A stretch of DNA of 12,752 nucleotides from Pseudomonadales bacterium (GTDB taxonomy: Bacteria > Pseudomonadota > Gammaproteobacteria > Pseudomonadales > Azotimanducaceae). Made by a program: the position numbers and the translations under genes. Location of the stretch: the NCBI GenBank assembly GCA_007128525.1, contig SKXG01000217.1, forward strand, positions 1 through 12,752, written 5' to 3'. Shown piece after piece: positions 7,214 through 12,752 of the stretch; position 1 is the stretch's first letter, and the number at the start of each line of letters is the position of its first letter. The notes beneath the pieces were generated by a model. That model saw only the letters and a program-made list of their open reading frames with translations, was not told the origin of the DNA and searched no databases.

Positions 7214-8226
7214 GCAAGCGCTCCTTCATTGTTAGCGGTCGTTCGTTGATAGGTTTTGATCTGCACGCGAAATCCGTTGCGTTGTGCCAGGTACTGTTCC
7301 GGCCCCGGCATCAGGCCGGCAGCACCGACCCAGTGATCAAGCTGCGCTGGTTCGAAGCCCAGCCAGACATCGCCACACGCCGTTCGGGTCCAGGCCTGAT
7401 CATGCGGGCACAACTCGACGATGAGCAGCCAGCCTGACGGCTTCAGTGCCCGCGCCGCTTCGCCCAGCATCTGCCGGGGGTTTGCGGCATGGTGCAACAC
7501 CATGCTGAGCAGCACGGCGTCAAAGCTCTGTGGCCTCTGGTCGCGCAGCTCGCCCTGGGCCAGCCTGACGCGTGGCGCGACATCGGACGCAGCCAGCCGC
7601 TGCCGTGCTGTTTCCAGCATGGCCGCTGAGGTATCCAGGCCCAGCACGGCATCAAAGTGTGTGGCCAACAGTCCCAGCGCATCACCGTTGCCTGTGCCCA
7701 GATCCAGTATCTGATGCTTTGTGCCTGGCAATACCGCCAGCATGTCGGCCAGTGCCGGCAAATAAGCGTCCGGTGGACTGACCAACGCCTGCTGGCGCTG
7801 GAAAGCCGCGGCATGACCGGCAAAGAACTTGCGACTGCGTTCAGCACGCGCCTGATAGACGGCCGCCTTTCCTGCGGCCAGCGCCATCGGCAATGACAGG
7901 CGGTCCAGTGTCTCGAACAGCACGGCCATGTAGTCCGCCAGCGGATCAGCCGGATCCAGTAACGCGCGGCGGTAGAACACGGCATTGCCATCGCGGCGCC
8001 GGGCCAGCAGCCCGGCATCGGCCAGCAGCTTCAGATGGTGGCTCAGCGCCGGCTGGGCCATATCCAGAATGCGGCACAGCTCCAGCACGCCAAAGGCATC
8101 CTGCTGCAGTACCTGCAGGATGTCGCGCCGCAGCGGATCGGCCACGGCTTTGCTGAGCTGCACAAAGCGCGCAGCATTGTCACCCTGAGGTGCCGGATCT
8201 GTATTTGTCAGGGCCGGATCGGACAT
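7210..8226 (-). CDS. sahR: ArsR-family regulator fused to a SAM-methyltransferase domain, SahR-like
   Basis: A 338-aa two-domain protein. Residues about 18-90 form an ArsR winged helix: [20 protein letters not shown], then the recognition helix region [18 protein letters not shown] and the wing [13 protein letters not shown]. Residues about 170-330 form a class I SAM-dependent methyltransferase fold: motif [11 protein letters not shown] (173-182), acidic end of strand 2 in GLDTS (196-200), and [16 protein letters not shown]. Proteobacterial SahR regulators have this design and sense S-adenosylhomocysteine to control ahcY and methionine genes; the 4-base overlap with ahcY fits that role. I infer that the methyltransferase fold here is the ligand sensor. 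The start is uncertain: ATG 8226 is preferred, ATG 8241 (343 aa) is possible. ATG 8307 lies in the promoter and operator. The gene is divergent from the flavoprotein gene. The symbol rests on architecture and context. Confidence 0.85.
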   Translation of the reverse strand: MSDPALTNTDPAPQGDNAARFVQLSKAVADPLRRDILQVLQQDAFGVLELCRILDMAQPALSHHLKLLADAGLLARRRDGNAVFYRRALLDPADPLADYMAVLFETLDRLSLPMALAAGKAAVYQARAERSRKFFAGHAAAFQRQQALVSPPDAYLPALADMLAVLPGTKHQILDLGTGNGDALGLLATHFDAVLGLDTSAAMLETARQRLAASDVAPRVRLAQGELRDQRPQSFDAVLLSMVLHHAANPRQMLGEAARALKPSGWLLIVELCPHDQAWTRTACGDVWLGFEPAQLDHWVGAAGLMPGPEQYLAQRNGFRVQIKTYQRTTANNEGALA

Positions 8227-8255
8227 GCCGCCGTTCGTCATCGCCTGAGAAGCGC

Positions 8256-8271
8256 GGCATGCTAGCATGCC
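8256..8271. promoter_or_regulatory. Perfect 16-bp palindrome upstream of the sahR-like gene
   Basis: GGCATGCTAGCATGCC is its own exact reverse complement. It lies 30 bases before the preferred sahR start and 53 before the flavoprotein start, around the transcription start predicted from the minus-strand promoter. It could be a second operator, a binding site for another factor, or a hairpin in the sahR leader RNA. Confidence 0.5.
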
Positions 8272-8278
8272 CGCAGAG

Positions 8279-8307
8279 ACTATCAAATTATTTTGATACG
8301 TCTGCAA
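8279..8307 (-). promoter_or_regulatory. Putative sigma-70 promoter of the sahR-ahcY operon
   Basis: On the minus strand TTGCAG (8307-8302) and GATAGT (8284-8279) are 17 bases apart, matching the consensus -35 and -10 at three and four of six positions. Both boxes are weak, but the spacing is ideal and the ATCAAA dyad fills the spacer, as expected for repression. Confidence 0.4.
8281..8298. promoter_or_regulatory. 18-bp dyad, candidate SahR/ArsR operator
   Basis: TATCAAA (8281-8287) and TTTGATA (8292-8298) are exact reverse complements around TTAT. AT-rich dyads of this size are typical of ArsR-family operators. It overlaps the putative sahR promoter and ends 26 bases before the start codon of the divergent flavoprotein gene, so one bound dimer could control both directions. 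Assignment to the adjacent regulator is an inference from position. Confidence 0.6.
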
Positions 8308-8324
8308 TCATCGAGGATGCCCCC

Positions 8325-9716
8325 ATGCGCAAAGTCAAACTGTTGATCCTGGGCGCCGGCACCGCCGGTATCAGCGCCTTGAAAGAAGCTGAAAACCACA
8401 CCGACGACGTGCTGCTGGCCGACCCCGGCCCTCTGGGCACCACCTGCGCCCGTGTCGGCTGCATGCCATCGAAGGCATTGCTGCATATCGCGCAGCAGGT
8501 TGCGGCCACGCAGTGGCTGCGCAAGCAGGGGCTGGCAAGTGGCGGCCTGAACCTGGACCTGCCGGCCGTGCTGGCCGAGGTTCGGCGCCTGCGCGACCGC
8601 CTGATTGCGGGGCCCATTCGCACCACCAAGGCCCTGGAGGATCGCTATCTGCCCGGCGCCGCCCGCTTTGTCGGGCCCGATCGCCTGCAGGTCGGTGCGG
8701 AGACCGTGCAGGCCGAGGCCATCGTGATCGCCACCGGAACCCGGCCCATCATTCCCGAAGACTGGGAACTGCCATCGAAGCAAGTACTTACCAGCGACAC
8801 ACTGTTCGAGCAGCCGGACCTGCCGCACCGCATCGCCGTCATCGGCACCGGCGCCATCGGCCTGGAACTCGGCCAGGCGCTGGCCATGCTGGGTCTGGAC
8901 GTCCGGGCCTTCGGCCGCAGTACGACGCTGGCCGGCATCCGGGATCCGGCCGTCAATGATGCTGCGCGGGAACTGATTGGCGTCGGGATGCCCCTGCATC
9001 TGGGCAGCACACCTGCGCCGATGGCCAAGGACGGCCGCATCGAGATCGCCGTCGACGGCAAGACGCTCGAATTTGATGCTGTCCTCGCCGCCCTGGGGCG
9101 CCGGGCCAATATCGAACAGCTCAATCTGGGCGAGCTGGGCGTGCCGCTCGATGAACACGGCATGCCCCCTCTGGATCCGCAAACACTGCAGGTCGGCGAC
9201 CTGCCGATCTACATCGCCGGCGACGTCGCTGGCCTGCGTCCACTGATGCATGAGGCGGCCGACGAAGGCCGCCTGGCCGCGCACTATGCGCTGAATCCGA
9301 AAGCCGCCAGTTACGACCGACGAACAGCTCTGGCAATGCTGTTTACCGAACCGGGCATCGCCAGTGTGGGCACTCGCTTCGATGCCCTTCCGGCGGGGGC
9401 CTTGATTGGCGAGCTGGATTTCAGCGGCCAGGGCCGGGCGTTGTTGATGGGCAAAAACCATGGCCTGCTCCGGGTCTATGCCGATGCCGACGGCTACCTG
9501 ATCGGCGGTGCCATGGTGCTGCCGCGCGCCGAACATCTGGCCCATGAGCTGGCCATACTGGTTCAACGGCGCCTGCATGTCAGTGAAGCGCTCACGCTGC
9601 CCTACTACCATCCCACCCTGGAAGAAGGCCTGCGCAGCGCTTTGCAGGGCGTGCGACGCCAGCTGCCGGAGCGCGCGCGAACACCCGACTTGCCGGTGCA
9701 CAGTGGAGGAGACTGA
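8325..9716 (+). CDS. Dihydrolipoamide dehydrogenase-like FAD/NAD(P) disulfide oxidoreductase
   Basis: A 463-aa class I pyridine-nucleotide disulfide oxidoreductase. FAD-binding GAGTAG is at residues 10-15, and the redox-active disulfide is C41-A-R-V-G-C46 in GTTCARVGCMPSKAL. The NAD(P) domain opens with IAVIGTGAIGLELGQAL, the second FAD motif is YIAGDVAG, and the C-terminal dimer domain carries the His-Glu pair in YYHPTLEEG (His about 429). It should pass electrons between NAD(P)H and a disulfide or small thiol in the cytoplasm. No E1, E2 or glycine-cleavage gene is nearby, so a role in 2-oxoacid dehydrogenase is not supported, and the sequence CARVGCMPSK differs from canonical Lpd CLNVGCIPSK. 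The true substrate is unknown. ATG at 8325 follows GAGGA at 7-base spacing. It is divergent from sahR and lies 4 bases before tspO, forming an operon. Confidence 0.88.
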   Translation: MRKVKLLILGAGTAGISALKEAENHTDDVLLADPGPLGTTCARVGCMPSKALLHIAQQVAATQWLRKQGLASGGLNLDLPAVLAEVRRLRDRLIAGPIRTTKALEDRYLPGAARFVGPDRLQVGAETVQAEAIVIATGTRPIIPEDWELPSKQVLTSDTLFEQPDLPHRIAVIGTGAIGLELGQALAMLGLDVRAFGRSTTLAGIRDPAVNDAARELIGVGMPLHLGSTPAPMAKDGRIEIAVDGKTLEFDAVLAALGRRANIEQLNLGELGVPLDEHGMPPLDPQTLQVGDLPIYIAGDVAGLRPLMHEAADEGRLAAHYALNPKAASYDRRTALAMLFTEPGIASVGTRFDALPAGALIGELDFSGQGRALLMGKNHGLLRVYADADGYLIGGAMVLPRAEHLAHELAILVQRRLHVSEALTLPYYHPTLEEGLRSALQGVRRQLPERARTPDLPVHSGGD

Positions 9717-9720
9717 CCGG

Positions 9721-10215
9721 ATGGCCCGATTCGGAACGGCAACGCAACTGGCCGGCTTACTGGCCTGCTTGATCGTGACCGCTTTGGCCGCCGTGATTGG
9801 CGGTCTTGGCTCGGCCGAGGCCGGCACCTTCTATGCGCAGCTTGATCGTCCGGCCTGGGCGCCACCCGGTTGGCTGTTTTCACCGGTCTGGACCCTTTTG
9901 TATCTGCTGATGGCCATTGCCGCCTGGCAGGTCTGGCGCGAACAGGGCCTGGCCGATGCGGCCTGGCCGCTTGGCCTGTATGCCGGACAACTGGCCGTCA
10001 ACGCGCTCTGGTCCTGGTGGTTCTTTGCCTGGCAGCTTGGCGCACTGGCGTTCGTCTGGATTCTGCTGCTGATCATTCTGGTGCTGTTTACGATCGGCGC
10101 CTTCGCCCGGGTGCGCGTGGGCGCCGCTGGCCTGTTGCTGCCCTATTTGGCCTGGATCAGCTTTGCCAGCGCGCTGAATTTTGCCCTCTGGCAGCGCAAT
10201 CCAGGGCTGCTGTAG
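9721..10215 (+). CDS. tspO: TspO/MBR family membrane protein (tryptophan-rich sensory protein)
   Basis: A 164-aa protein with about five hydrophobic helices and 13 tryptophans. The family signature is clear: FYAQLDRPAWAPPGWLF (around residues 37-53) followed by SPVWTLLYLLMAIAAW, and later NALWSWWFFAWQLG and LPYLAWISFASALNFALWQ. TspO proteins sit in the membrane (outer membrane in Rhodobacter), bind porphyrins and other tetrapyrroles or cholesterol-like ligands, and link oxygen or light stress to pigment and redox control. ATG at 9721 lies 4 bases after the flavoprotein stop, with GGAGGA about 10 bases upstream inside that gene's last codons, so the two are translated from one message. Length and topology are normal. 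Pairing with a disulfide oxidoreductase suggests redox or oxidative-stress adaptation, which is an inference. Confidence 0.93.
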   Translation: MARFGTATQLAGLLACLIVTALAAVIGGLGSAEAGTFYAQLDRPAWAPPGWLFSPVWTLLYLLMAIAAWQVWREQGLADAAWPLGLYAGQLAVNALWSWWFFAWQLGALAFVWILLLIILVLFTIGAFARVRVGAAGLLLPYLAWISFASALNFALWQRNPGLL

Positions 10216-10260
10216 CCTCCCTGCCTTCGTGGGCGGGCTGATAGACTGGCCGCCTGAGCC

Positions 10261-10421
10261 CTCTAACAGGCCGTTGAAAAACGGCCTGTTAGAGTCGCGC
10301 CAGGGATGGCGCAGCGCGAATCAAACACGTAGGTGTTTGATTCGTCGTGCCTTGTGGAAGCCAAGGATGGCTTCCACAGGCTGAAAAGCGATCATTAGAT
10401 CGTTTTTCAGCAACCTGCTAA
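10261..10421. repeat. Intergenic element of five tandem hairpins with imperfect terminal inverted repeats (MITE/BIME-like)
   Basis: Five hairpins, each with a 4-base loop, follow one another. H1 10261-10294: 15-bp perfect stem, loop GAAA. H2 10297-10312: 6-bp stem, loop GGGA. H3 10317-10344: 12-bp perfect stem, loop GTAG. H4 10350-10380: 11-bp stem plus two outer pairs, loop AGGA. H5 10380-10411: 14-bp stem with one G-T pair, loop ATTA. The outer ends, 10263-10283 and 10401-10421, are inverted copies matching at 16 of 21 positions and sharing GAAAAACG. No transposase or credible reading frame lies inside. It sits between tspO and the lipoprotein gene. The structure suggests a mobile or repeated non-coding element, but its copy number cannot be seen from one window. 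Confidence 0.75.
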
Positions 10422-10444
10422 TGCATACAAAGAGACCTTGCCCT

Positions 10445-11695
10445 ATGCGCTATTTCGTTCATTTACCAACGTCCTGGTTGATTCTGGCTGGTGCGTTGCT
10501 CCTCGCAGGCTGCGGTCAGCCGGAAGAACCGGCGCCCGAGCCAGATGCCCAGGCTGCCGAGCGACCCGCCCAGGTCCCCGACGGCGTGCCGGCCACCGGC
10601 ACTCTGCGGGTAGCGGCCGATTTTGATGCCAGCGAGATTCGCCTGCACTTCGAGTTCGACACCGATCAGCCGGGCTGGCATCACCAGGTCTGGCGGTATC
10701 AGGACGGTCGCTGGCAACGCTATGGCAGCGGGTCGGACGGCCCGGACCAATATGGCCTGTACGAAGACCGCATCTCCATGCTGCTGGATGACGGCCTGGT
10801 TGACGGTTTCGCGCAGTACGGTGGCTGGATGACCGTACACGAAGGCATGCGCAGCCTGGATTCGGCGGTCGCCGGCGAGGAGGTCGCCGCCCACCCGGTG
10901 CTGGGCGAGGGCATGGGACGCAGCGATGTTCGCAAGTATCTGCCGCAAACGCGGACTGATGACGCGGTGTCCTGGGATGCCTTGCAGGATCCCGAGGAAC
11001 TGGCGGCCATGCAGGCCCGTGGCCAGTTTCTGGATTTGTGGCAGTGGCGCGCGCATCGCAGCCACCCGGTCGGCTATGCCGACAATGGCTATGTGCTGCA
11101 TTATCGGCTGTCTTCCGAGGGTCGCAGCATGTACACGACCAACCGGGATGATGACGCCGAACAACCCGCCTATATGTTCGATCCCGATGCCACCGGGCAG
11201 CATGCGCTGCGTTGGGAGGCACTGATCAACGGCGACTATGGCCAGGATGACCTGTATTACCTGAGCCGCGACCACGCTGTCCCCTTCGACCCGGATCACG
11301 ATTGGCAGGAAGGCGATGTCATTCCCTATCGCCTGTTGCAAACGCCGGACGGCAGCCGCGGCGCCATACGCGCTCAAGGTGGCTACAGCGACGGCGCCTG
11401 GCGCATCACCCTGAGCCGGAGCCTTGAAAGCCCCAATTCGCTCGACAGCAAGCGCCTGCAGGACCAGGGCCTGTACAACGTCGCCTTCGCCGTACACACG
11501 GGCGGCGTTGGTGCCCGCTGGCATCTGGTGTCGCAGCCGCTGACGATGGGGCTAGGGCGCAATGACGGTGACATTCAGGTGGTTCGCAACCCAGCCGGCA
11601 TCGCCGATGCGCTGATCTGGACCGAAGTCGAGCTGGCACAACCGGGTCAGGTGACCTGGCAGCAGGTGCGCGGTGGGCAACCGAACAGTGACTGA
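10445..11695 (+). CDS. Lipoprotein with ethylbenzene-dehydrogenase-related (EB_dh, heme-binding-like) domain
   Basis: A 416-aa envelope protein. The N-terminus MRYFVHLPTS plus the hydrophobic WLILAGALLLAGC is a lipoprotein signal with lipobox LAGC and Cys23; a Pro/Glu/Ala-rich linker follows to about residue 50. The rest resembles EB_dh domains of ethylbenzene dehydrogenase gamma subunits and related cytochromes: LRVAADFDASEIRLHFEF, YEDRISMLLDDG, LWQWRAHRSHPVGYADNGYV, YMFDPDATG and IRAQGGYSDGAWRITLSRSL. In that family the fold binds one heme b through Met and Lys/His ligands; I cannot assign ligands here. No catalytic molybdenum or iron-sulfur subunit is nearby. ATG 10445 gives an ideal signal peptide; ATG 10421 lies at the edge of the hairpin element without a ribosome site. 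The stop overlaps the aminotransferase start by 8 bases, so the two are coupled. Confidence 0.8.
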   Translation: MRYFVHLPTSWLILAGALLLAGCGQPEEPAPEPDAQAAERPAQVPDGVPATGTLRVAADFDASEIRLHFEFDTDQPGWHHQVWRYQDGRWQRYGSGSDGPDQYGLYEDRISMLLDDGLVDGFAQYGGWMTVHEGMRSLDSAVAGEEVAAHPVLGEGMGRSDVRKYLPQTRTDDAVSWDALQDPEELAAMQARGQFLDLWQWRAHRSHPVGYADNGYVLHYRLSSEGRSMYTTNRDDDAEQPAYMFDPDATGQHALRWEALINGDYGQDDLYYLSRDHAVPFDPDHDWQEGDVIPYRLLQTPDGSRGAIRAQGGYSDGAWRITLSRSLESPNSLDSKRLQDQGLYNVAFAVHTGGVGARWHLVSQPLTMGLGRNDGDIQVVRNPAGIADALIWTEVELAQPGQVTWQQVRGGQPNSD

Positions 11696-12752
11696 CCACC
11701 GCCAGCCGTCGCCGGACCCTGGCAGCAAGCTGCCGGATGTCGGCGTCACCATATTCACGCGGATGTCGCAGCTCGCCGCCGAGCATGGCGCGCTGAACCT
11801 GTCGCAGGGCTTTCCGGATTTCGACGGCCCACCGGCACTGCTGTCTGCGGTCGAGCATCATCTGCGTCATGGCGCGAACCAGTACGCGCCCATGACTGGA
11901 GTGCCGGCTCTGCGCGCGCAGATTGCGCGCAAGGTGCAGCATTGTTATGGCCTTGCCGCCAATCCGGAGACGGAGATCACCGTTACCTCCGGCGCCACCG
12001 AAGCGTTGTTCTGCGCCATCACGGCCCTGGTGCGCCCTGGCGATGAAGTGATCGTCTTCGATCCGGTTTACGACAGCTATGAACCGGCCATACGCCTTGC
12101 CGGCGGCCACACGCGCCGGCTTGCCCTGCCAGCACCTGGTTTCCGGCCGGACTGGCAGCAGGTTCGCGACGCCCTCAATGATCGCACGCGCCTGATCATC
12201 ACCAACACGCCGCACAACCCGACGGGCAGCGTCTGGCAGCCTGAAGACCTCGCAGAACTGAAACACCTGATCCTCAACAGCTCAGCCTTTGTGCTGGCCG
12301 ATGAAGTCTACGAACACATCATTTTTGATGGCGCCGAACATCAGAGCCTGCTGCGCGATCCGGATCTGTACAGCCGGGCGCTGGTCGTCTCGTCATTTGG
12401 CAAGACCTATCACACCACAGGCTGGAAAATCGGCTATTGCGTCGCGCCGCCCAACCTGACGCGCGAGCTGCGCCGCGTGCATCAGTACGTGACTTTCTGC
12501 AGCAACACGCCGGTACAGCTCGGACTGTCTGACTTCATGGCTGAGGACCCTGAGTTCGCACTCAGGCTGGGCACCTTCTATCAGCGCAAACGGGACCTGT
12601 TCTGCCAGCTGCTCGCCAACAGTCGCTTTCGCTTCACGCCCGCCGGCGGCACCTACTTCCAGCTCCTCGACTACAGCGCGATCAGCGATGAACACGACGA
12701 GGATCTGGCCCAGCGGCTGACCATTGAGCACGGCATCGCCAGCATTCCGGTG
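11688..12752 (+). CDS. ybdL: Methionine aminotransferase, YbdL type (PLP class I/II), 3' end cut by window edge
   Basis: The frame is open for 355 codons to the last base; YbdL relatives are about 386 aa, so roughly 30 residues are missing. It aligns closely with E. coli YbdL throughout: SKLPDVGVTIFTRMSQLA, NLSQGFPDFDGP, GANQYAPMTGVPALR, TSGATEALFCAI, FDPVYDSYEPAI, NTPHNPTG (173-180), ADEVYEHIIF with Asp205 and Tyr208, and SSFGKTYHTTGWK with the pyridoxal-phosphate lysine at 239. YbdL prefers methionine, histidine and phenylalanine and makes the corresponding 2-oxo acids, in the cytoplasm; this may end methionine salvage from methylthioadenosine. The start is GTG at 11688, inside the lipoprotein gene's end (8-base overlap); the alignment to YbdL's N-terminus supports it, the next ATG would cut off conserved residues. 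Linkage with an envelope lipoprotein is unexpected. Confidence 0.9.
   Translation, partial: MTDHRQPSPDPGSKLPDVGVTIFTRMSQLAAEHGALNLSQGFPDFDGPPALLSAVEHHLRHGANQYAPMTGVPALRAQIARKVQHCYGLAANPETEITVTSGATEALFCAITALVRPGDEVIVFDPVYDSYEPAIRLAGGHTRRLALPAPGFRPDWQQVRDALNDRTRLIITNTPHNPTGSVWQPEDLAELKHLILNSSAFVLADEVYEHIIFDGAEHQSLLRDPDLYSRALVVSSFGKTYHTTGWKIGYCVAPPNLTRELRRVHQYVTFCSNTPVQLGLSDFMAEDPEFALRLGTFYQRKRDLFCQLLANSRFRFTPAGGTYFQLLDYSAISDEHDEDLAQRLTIEHGIASIPV

Noticed and set aside
8283..9827. 514-aa open frame antisense to the flavoprotein gene
   Set aside because: It lies opposite a gene with clear family motifs; long antisense frames are expected in GC-rich coding DNA.
10261..10294. First hairpin of the array as a terminator for tspO
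   Set aside because: No T-run follows the 15-bp stem on either strand, and four similar hairpins follow directly, so it is better explained as part of the element.
10261..10421. CRISPR array or attenuator
   Set aside because: The hairpins differ in sequence and are not a direct repeat with spacers; there is no leader peptide and no alternative terminator pair.
10463..11524. 353-aa open frame antisense to the lipoprotein gene
   Set aside because: The sense frame has a lipobox and EB_dh-like segments; the antisense translation is Ala/Val/Gly-rich shadow.

Overview
The window looks like a piece of a GC-rich proteobacterial chromosome, most likely a gammaproteobacterium. The AhcY carries the Pseudomonas-type [10 protein letters not shown] segment, the aminotransferase aligns closely with E. 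coli YbdL, and the regulator beside ahcY resembles proteobacterial SahR. No tRNA, rRNA, CRISPR array, transposase or phage gene was seen. The organism cannot be named more precisely from the sequence alone.

Layout. (1) Positions 1-1475, minus strand, visibly less GC-rich than the rest: a DsbA-fold protein running off the left edge, a HAD hydrolase that lacks its cap domain, and the remnant of an orotate-phosphoribosyltransferase-like gene that has lost its catalytic core. This is a decaying or rearranged stretch. (2) 1476-3935, minus strand: a moxR AAA+ ATPase followed 21 bases later by a CoxE-like VWA protein, a two-gene predicted chaperone/metal-insertion system. (3) 3936-4256: a divergent intergenic region holding a perfect 11-bp inverted repeat. 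(4) 4257-5812, plus strand: an alpha/beta hydrolase with a TTG start, a hairpin terminator, and a small single-membrane-span protein. (5) 5846-8226, minus strand: an ArsR-methyltransferase fusion regulator (SahR-like) overlapping ahcY by 4 bases, so a SAH sensor and the SAH-degrading enzyme form one operon. (6) 8325-10215, plus strand, divergent from that operon across a short control region with two dyads: a stand-alone dihydrolipoamide-dehydrogenase-like flavoprotein and TspO. (7) 10261-10421: an intergenic element of five consecutive 4-nt-loop hairpins bounded by imperfect terminal inverted repeats. (8) 10445-12752, plus strand: a lipoprotein with an ethylbenzene-dehydrogenase-related (heme-binding-like) domain, overlapping by 8 bases a YbdL-type methionine aminotransferase that runs off the right edge.

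Functional theme. SAH/methionine metabolism appears twice (sahR-ahcY and ybdL). The lpd-like/tspO pair and the EB_dh lipoprotein point to redox, tetrapyrrole or respiratory envelope functions. The most unusual items are the five-hairpin element, the paired deletions in the HAD and OPRT-like genes, and the two dyads between sahR and the flavoprotein gene. None amounts to a clearly new multi-gene system.
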